From Mesostigma viride (Eukaryota; Streptophyta; Mesostigmatophyceae; Mesostigmatales; Mesostigmataceae), in the NCBI GenBank assembly GCA_009746045.1, contig RPFO01001075.1, positions 219,501-283,500 on the forward strand: a stretch of DNA of 64,000 bases. Reading direction: 5' to 3'. Positions within the stretch are counted from its first letter, which is position 1. The number at the start of each line of letters is the position of its first letter. A program made the translations under genes and the position numbers. Of the stretch, positions 58,283 to 64,000 are shown piece by piece. The notes beneath the pieces are model-generated. The model was given only the letters and a program-made list of their open reading frames with translations, was not told the origin of the DNA and did not search any database.

Positions 58283-58960
58283 ATTAATTAATTAATTAAT
58301 TAATTAATTAATTAATTAATAAGCACGTGACTGCGTCACGTGGGTGCCAATACAGAGTAAAGGAACCTTCAACCCTATATACACAGTGAGAAGGAGGGAG
58401 GGCGCCCTAGCTTCTCTCACTGCCGCAGGTGGGCAGGCCACAGAGCTCTCTCTCCACGGCATGGTGCCGGGGCGCAACACTGTGGGTGCAATACAACCAG
58501 TGCAATACCATAGGTAGGCTGACGCATAGGCATAGCATGGCTAAATTCTTAATTAATGCAACATCCATGGGGGTCCCATTATAGACATAGCGTGGCTAAA
58601 TGTTGAAGGCAGCATCCATGGGGGCCATTATGGGCGCACATGCGCGGGGGCCACATGCTAGGCTAAGCCTTACTAATCTACACTACTAGTATATATATTC
58701 CTAGTCTGAGGTGGCAGGAGGGGGCTGCCAGGGCTTGTGGTCAACGTGGATGACCGCCCCCCTCCAGTATACCGGCTTCCCCCTTGCGCTCTGCCGGAGC
58801 TGAAGCCTGAAGGTAGGTCGGCCATAGCTCGCGTCGCCGCTGTTGCTGGGCCAGGGTCAAGTCGTCGTCCAGCGTGAAGCGAGTCTCCAAGAGCTTCTTG
58901 CGGCATTTAAGGAACGCCAGCTTGTCCGCCATGTACTTAAAGGTGAGGAGCACGGGCGCC
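58283..58960 (-). mobile_element. Family D element: ORF1-like C-terminus plus 3' UTR
   Basis: AATT tail (58284-58321) and hairpin CACGTGACTGCGTCACGTG (58324-58342), UTR, then a minus-strand frame with MADKLAFLKCRKKLLETRFT and LDDDLTLAQQQRRRELWPTY. After a shift it continues as SARGKPVYWRGAVIHVDHKPW, the complete C-terminal block. As in 54591-55285, ORF1 is joined directly to a LINE 3' end without RT. Confidence 0.65.
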
Positions 58961-59470
58961 GGGCCAGCCTTCCCCCGCGCGCGGGGGAGGCGGACAGCCG
59001 ACACTGATGTCCAGCTCACCAGTGAGTAACATGGGCCGGGCAAAAATGGCGCGCTAAGGGATCCTAAGTATCCGCGAATTCCTTTTATTCCAACCCCTTT
59101 ATTCACAGTCTCCTTTCCCACACAGGAAAATATGGTGTTGTTCATAGTCAGTTGCATCGCTTTTCCCGTCTTTGTTCTTTATTATCATTTTATCATGGCT
59201 GTTGTTGAACTCTTGCATCATTTGTTGGTCAAAGACTAGATGACCGAGACATCATGCTCCGTTCACTTATCACCAGCACCATCAAGCAGTCAGGTGCCTG
59301 CTGCTAGTAGGGCGCTTAGCTCGCACCAACCAGGTAGACACTAGACACCTCACGTGGCCCTTCTGCAGGGGTACGCCCCGCCCAGTCGTAAATCTGGCAT
59401 TTTGCGTAAAATCTTGACCACGATTTCTCAGAGACGGGGGCTGAGATAAGCAGCATGCGTCCATCAAGAT
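58961..59470. other. Intergenic, nothing recognised
   Basis: A possible continuation of the ORF1-type element on its left edge, then AT-rich DNA with no supported feature. A short AATT run lies at 59473-59491. Confidence 0.4.
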
Positions 59471-59649
59471 ATATTATTAATTAATTAATTAGAAACATAA
59501 CATGTTGGGGGCATCTGTAGCACATATCGGACTCGCCTACTGGGTGTAAGTCTTCCCGCATTAATTGAGTGTTTTAATCTGTGTGGTAACATTGTAATAT
59601 ACGAAACCGGTTTTCCGGGTTTAATTTGAGCTTATTCGTATCAAGGAGA

Positions 59650-60030
59650 CAACCAGCGCAGGCCAGAAATCGGGAGAATCCGGACCATGGTAGCTCGAGC
59701 CTAATTAATTAATTACTTTATGGTAGCTCGCTCTCCCGTCTTTGGACACCACTTCTCTCTCCCGTCTTTGGACTGCCATGCAGGACAAGACGCGGTGGAA
59801 GAAGATTGTCAAGGCGCACACGCCCGACCCTGTGGGCAAGCCACCTCCCCCCAAGCGGCGGAGGCGTTTTGATGAGTAGTGTAGTTAGGATTTTCTAGAT
59901 AGAGTTAGGATAGTTCGATCACGCGGCTTTCTCCACCCCACCCATCATGGAATATGTGCTACATGACCTCCCCACGGAGGCATGTTATAATTTAATTTAA
60001 TTTAATTTAATGGTAGCTCGAGCCTGCCGT
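59650..60030 (+). mobile_element. Target site with two stacked LINE insertions
   Basis: Compared with the empty site at 51144-51210, this copy has (i) AATTAATTAATTACTTT at 59703-59719 between duplicated ATGGTAGCTCGAGCCT, i.e. a tail-only insertion, and (ii) a family B 3' fragment at 59731-60009 inserted in the second duplicate, flanked by ATGGTAGCTCG at 59720-59730 and 60010-60020. The family B piece begins with CTCTCCCGTCTTTGGAC repeated 26 bases later, and carries hairpin CCTCCCCACGGAGG (59967-59980) and a TTTAA tail. Confidence 0.85.
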
Positions 60031-60299
60031 TATCTTGTCCTATTGTATATGATTGTGTGACATCGTGCGCTTGGTGACGCATAGGAAGTCAAAGGTCTTT
60101 CGCATTCATTATCAATCATCAAGGCGCTATTCTAAATAGCCATACGTGTTAAACGCCTTCAGCACGAAAGCTTTTCCCCGGGTGACTTAAAATGAGTGTG
60201 TAACTTTTTTTTTAATGTTCAAAAAACCACTTTTTTGATTTAATCCTGAAAACGAGAAACGAGAAAAATACGCCTCGAGCCAAGAGTAGAAAAAGTAGT

Positions 60300-60625
60300 C
60301 CGGCACCTCACGTGAGCCGGGCCGAGCCAGGTTAGATGCCGCAAGGCCCGCATGCACCTTCAAAGAACATCTCGTAGAGAACATGGGGGGCCTAGGCCTC
60401 TCCGTGATTTGGAAAAAGATGATGGACAAGGCCAAGTGGGCCCCCCGCTTCTCGATAAGGCAGGGGCGCCCCCGCTTCTTCTCATCTTTAAGAGCCCATC
60501 GGACAAGCTTTCGTTTCTCAGATGCCGCAAGCGGCTCGAGAAGACTCCCTTCACCTTGGACGATGATTTGACCCTGGCCCAGCAACAACGGCGACGGGAG
60601 CTATGGCCGATTAGACATAACTCCG
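60300..60625 (+). pseudogene. Chimera of LINE A C-terminus and ORF1-like block
   Basis: Sense reading gives TFKEHLVENMGGLGLSVIWK + KMMDKAKW (family A C-terminus) and then, in another frame, SDKLSFLRCRKRLEKTPFTL + DDDLTLAQQQRRRELWP (ORF1-like block). The junction lies near 60450-60490. Template switching or nested insertion could produce it. Confidence 0.6.
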
Positions 60626-60629
60626 ATCA

Positions 60630-61060
60630 GAATAACTCCGTTGGGAGTACATGTAGCACATATCCCTGAGAAGGGGCATATGGCCGCTTTTAATTAATTA
60701 GTTAACTAAAATCATAGCTCCGTTGGGAGCATATGTAACACATAGCCCTGAGAAAGGGGCATCTATGGGTTTGTAATACAATCAGGGCTACAACCTGCAG
60801 GTGGAGGATGTACAACTATCACCTGCTCTGGGTGCACAAGGTGCACCTGCACCGCCACTGATGATGGTTCATGCCTCCTTAACGTAAGCACAGGCACCCA
60901 GGGGGGGCTTGAGGAGAGGGCCTAGAAGGCCTGCATGACATATGGGGTGGAAGGTATGTGGCTAGGCTATAGCTGGTGTACATATGGCATCTCAGCAGAG
61001 AGTAACTCCCTGCATAGGCATAGCATGGCTAAATTCTTAATGCTTTCTTTATTATTAAAT
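60630..61060 (-). mobile_element. LINE E and LINE F 3' UTR fragments side by side
   Basis: Hairpin ACTCCGTTGGGAGT (60635-60648) with CACATATCCCTGAGAAGGGG, then an AATT run (60690-60700) and hairpin GCTCCGTTGGGAGC (60717-60730) with CACATAGCCCTGAGAAAGGG and the CACCTGCTCTGGGTGCAC segments seen at 54591-54790. Confidence 0.65.
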
Positions 61061-61270
61061 TCTTATGGCTTTTAACACATTCTGGGCTACTTCCTGCAAG
61101 GGTGGGAATGTAAGCTACCCTTGCTCTAGGTGCAGCAAGGCACCTGCACCCTCATGAGCTTTCACACTATGCCCAGCTAAGGGGGAGTATGTCATGATGT
61201 GGGGGAAGATCATCATGGCTAGACAAGAGCTAGCCCGGGCATGCATGGCTTCTCGACAGAGAGCGTCTCT
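61061..61270 (-). mobile_element. LINE E 3' UTR internal fragment
   Basis: GGGCTACTTCCTGCAAGGGTG and the GCACCTGCACC segment match 10730-10800 and 54440-54520. No tail or hairpin. Confidence 0.5.
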
Positions 61271-61789
61271 CTGCATGGCATAAAATTAAAATTAAATTAA
61301 ATTATCACATGCCTCCGTTGGGAGATCATGTAGCACATATTCCATGATGGATGGGGTGGAGGAAGCCGCGTAATCGAACTATCCTAACTCTAATTAATTA
61401 ATTAATTAATTAGACTCGTGCTCCCGTTGGGGAGTCACGGAGCATTAACCCCGATGGATGGATGGATGGATGGATGGATGGATGGGTGCAAACATTCCTA
61501 CCGGTCGAATCTACATTGGCTACATACTACATCTATCTAACAGCATTCTAACTACAACCTCTATCTAGGCAGCCGCCCGCTGCCCTAGGGGGAGCTATCT
61601 GGCGTGCCTCCCACGGGATTGCCACACGCGGGCGCTTCCCCACTGGGGGGGGCTCGTTGTCCTCTATGACCTGGCTGGGCCCACTTGGCCTTGTCCATCA
61701 TCTTCTTCCAAATCACGGAGAGGCCGAGGCCCCCCATGTCCTCTACTAGCTGTTCCTTGAAGGTGCGGGCCTTGCGGCGTCTAACATCA

Positions 61790-63542
61790 CTAGGCCCAGC
61801 CCACGTCAGGAGGTGCCGGCCAGGCTGGGCTGGTCGCAGTCCTGCGGGGGGGCCACGTGAGGTGTCTACCTGGTTCAGTGGTGCGAGCTAGGTGCCCTAC
61901 AAGCTGCAGGCGGCGTTGCTTAATGGTGCTGGTGATATAGGGCATGCCCTGGTACAGGTCCTCATTGCGGACATGAGCAGCATATCCTACTCTGAAAATG
62001 GAACGCAGCATGCTGGTGACCGCGCCGTCCAGCTTGCGGGCCAGGTCGGCGGTGAGGGTCCACGTCTCGGCGCCATACGTGAGAACAGGAAGGACGAGGA
62101 CCTTGAACAGGTCCTGTTTCTCGATCTTGCCCAGGGGCTTGCGCCACAGGGCCCGGTACTGACGTAAAGCGTGCCAGGCGAGGGAGATGCGATGGTCTAC
62201 ATCAACCTCGCAGCTGGGGAGCAGGCTGCCCAGCAGCTTAACGCGGTCCCGATACAGGACTCGAGAGCCGTCTAGGAGATAGAGGGGCGGCGGTGAGTTG
62301 GTGAGCCCACCTGATGAGTCTACCTGGTTGGTGCGAGCTAGGTGCCCTACTAGCTGCAGGCGGCGTTGCTTAATGGTGCTGGTGATATAGGGCACGCCCT
62401 GGTACAGGTCCTCATTGCGGACATGAGCAGCATATCCTACTCTGAAAATGGAACGAAGCATGCTGGTGACCGCGCCGTCCAGCTTGCGGGCCAGGTCGGC
62501 GGTGAGGGTCCACGTCTCGGCTCCATACGTGAGAACAGGAAGGACGAGGACCGTGAACAGGTCCTGTTTCTCGATCTTGCCCAGGGGCTTGCGCCACAGG
62601 GCCCGGTACTGGCGTAAAGCGTGCCAGGCGAGGGAGATGCGATGGTCCACATCAACCTCGCAGCTGGGGAGCAGGCTGCCCAGCAGCTTAACGCGGTCCC
62701 GATACAGGACTCGAGAGCCGTCTAGGAGATAGAGGGGCGGCGGTGAGTTGGTGAGCCCAACCGCCAGGGCCTCTGTCTTCTTGCTGACCTCAAGCCCCAC
62801 TGCACGGGCCTCGATAGCCAAGCAGTCAATTAGCCATGTCTGCACGTGCTCAGTGTCCTCGAAGAGGGTGGTGTCGTCTGCGTAGATGATGTCTGCCAGC
62901 CGAATCTCCGTGTCCGCACCGCCATGCCAGAATTTGTTAGCAACCTGCACTCCTGGTTCCCTGCCCACGATGCGGGCAAATCGCTTGCGCGCCTGAATCA
63001 GTACGTATTCGACAACAATAATGAACAGGTAGGGCGACAGCACGCAGCCCTGCCACACACCCTTCTGTAAAGGGCATGGGGGCGTGGTCCCGTAAGAGGT
63101 GCGCACCGAAGTGGTGGACCCTTCATACAGGTTGCGGATGACAGCAATCAGGGGGCAGGGGATCCGGAACAACTCGAGGATGTCCCAAAGCGCAGGCCAG
63201 AAAACCGAATCGAAGGCTTTGATGAAGTCCACCAGCACAAGGTGCAAAGAGGACTCACCAGGCTGCAGGCGTTGCAGTTCCTCCACCAGGCGGCGAGTAG
63301 CGAAGAGCGCCTGTACTGTGTTGCGACCTGAACGGAAGCCGTGCTGAGTCTCGCTGAGGTGACCGTCCAGGGCCGTGCGCAGGCGGTTCAGGATGAGCCG
63401 CATAAGAAGCTTGAGGGGGGCACTTTGAATGCACACCCCTCTGTAGTTGCCGGGGTCGGCAGGCGACCCCTTGTTCTTGTACAGCATCGTGCGAAAACTG
63501 TGTTGCCAGGCCGCTGGAGGTGGTTGCGACGACAGCAGAAGG
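61790..63542 (-). pseudogene. LINE A reverse transcriptase, duplicated C-terminal block
   Basis: RT motifs: RTMLYKNKGSPADPGNYRGV, QHGFRSGRNTVQALFATRRL, HLVLVDFIKAFDSVFW, GVWQGCVLSPYLF, LADIIYADDTTLFEDTE (catalytic YADD) and LEVSKKTEALAVG, then a post-RT block (YLLDGSRVLYRDRVKLLGSL ... SIFRVGYAAHVRNEDLYQG ... LQLVGHLART) present twice in frame. The final segment is shifted by CAGT inserted at about 61876, so the usual C-terminus (KARTFKEQLVEDMGGLGLS) is lost. The first codons after 63583 are LINE B sequence, not part of this protein. Confidence 0.88.
61864..62759 (-). repeat. 450-bp in-frame tandem duplication within the RT ORF
   Basis: 61864-62309 and 62318-62759 are offset by exactly 450 bp over 61881-62309. 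I count six differences in about 389 aligned bases (98.5% identity). The period of 150 codons preserves the frame. Confidence 0.93.
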
Positions 63543-63935
63543 CCTAACTCTAAGCTATCTAGTCTAGAAAATCCTAAGTACACTACTCATCAAAACGCCG
63601 CCTCCGCTTGGGGGGAGGGGGCTTGCCCACAGGGTCGGGCGTGTGCGCCTTGACAATCCTCTTCCACCGCGTCTTGTCCTGCATGGCAGTCCAAAGACGG
63701 GAGAGAGAGTGGATGCGGTGCTCAAACTGGGCTGGGACCACTAGGTCGTCCAGCAACATCTGAACGTAGGTCGTGACAGGTTTCCCTACCCTTTTGGGAA
63801 TGTCCTTGGGGCCAGGCCAGGTCAGAATGTGCCGCCCTGGCTGGCCAAGCCGCTGGGGGCCGGCCAGACCAAGGGCGGTGTCGACCTGGCTGGTGCGAGC
63901 AACTAGGTGTCCTACAAATGCATGGCATAGCATGG

Positions 63936-64000
63936 CTAAATTCTTAATGCAACATCCATGGGGGTCCCACCATTATAGGCAGGGCGTGGCTAAAGTCGGA
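63936..64000 (-). mobile_element. Fragment related to the UTR at 58525-58600
   Basis: GCATAGCATGGCTAAATTCT and CAACATCCATGGGGGTCCCA match 58530-58580. Cut by the window end. Confidence 0.5.

Larger units (their letters stand above)
61394..63542 (-). mobile_element. LINE family A, 5'-truncated, 2.15 kb, nested in LINE B
   Basis: AATT tail, hairpin CTCCCGTTGGGGAG (61421-61434), six GGAT units, 3' UTR and most of an RT ORF. CCTAACTCTAA flanks it at 61383-61393 and 63543-63553. It is 5'-truncated within the RT N-terminus. The coding region carries a 450-bp internal duplication and a 4-bp insertion. Confidence 0.92.
61272..63935 (-). mobile_element. LINE family B 3' copy split by a LINE A insertion
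   Basis: Left part 61272-61393 is the family B tail (TTAAA), hairpin CTCCGTTGGGAG (61313-61324) and 3' UTR. Right part 63543-63935 continues the UTR and the C-terminal frame (stop at 63583; LARTSQVDTALGLAG ... PPPPKRRRRFDE). Removing 61394-63542 restores the colinearity seen at 55361-55860. Confidence 0.9.

Noticed and set aside
1..64000. tRNA, rRNA or snRNA genes
   Set aside because: I saw no cloverleaf with the A/B box pattern or rRNA core sequence; a covariance-model scan would be needed to exclude them.

Overview
This is a nuclear DNA window from a GC-rich, intron-rich eukaryote, most likely an alga or other photosynthetic protist. The evidence is two host genes with many short exons and GT-AG introns, introns packed with mini- and microsatellites, and about half the window made of retrotransposons and tandem repeats. 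There is no bacterial operon structure. The left gene encodes a plant-type phosphomevalonate kinase of the cytosolic mevalonate pathway. Core chlorophyte algae are known to have lost that pathway, so if the organism is green it is more likely streptophyte-side or early-branching; other algal lineages are possible.

Layout. 1-7442 (+): phosphomevalonate kinase, 5' end outside the window, 11 exons whose phases all agree. 7443-18500: gene-free, with LINE 3' fragments, a 440-bp GGAT array and a 1.3-kb CCCT/CCCA array. 18501-30376 (-): an 11-exon gene for a predicted 1405-residue protein with a long disordered N-terminus, a PH domain and C-terminal ankyrin repeats. 31301-34924: a 3.6-kb element with 123-bp terminal inverted repeats and no transposase. 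35210-46860: the 3' half of an old LINE (family C), interrupted by a young 9.5-kb Ty3/Gypsy chromovirus (36258-45724; 780-bp LTRs differing at 4 sites, GACCC target duplication) and by a 264-bp LINE-A-derived insertion. 46877-53190: satellite DNA (176-bp units, two oppositely oriented CCCACA arrays, and a 105-bp palindromic minisatellite). 54058-64000: a graveyard of nested LINEs (families here called A, B, D, E, F) with endonuclease, reverse transcriptase and ORF1-like pieces.

The most interesting signals are in the mobile DNA. (1) LINE families with different bodies share a small CTCC..GGAG hairpin directly before an AT-rich short-repeat tail, which looks like a common 3' recognition module. 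A very short element using it recurs with nearly the same 5' end at two loci. (2) The chromovirus has a 62-bp in-frame intron in gag, a textbook -1 frameshift heptamer abutting the gag stop, and an unrecognised ORF of about 344 codons after the chromodomain. Its frameshifts in pol are nearly all single-base deletions in homopolymers, which points to unpolished assembly errors in a multicopy element and not to decay. (3) The 105-bp minisatellite unit is itself a near-complete hairpin.

Family letters A-G are labels used only here. Comparisons with known families are from memory; no database search was run.
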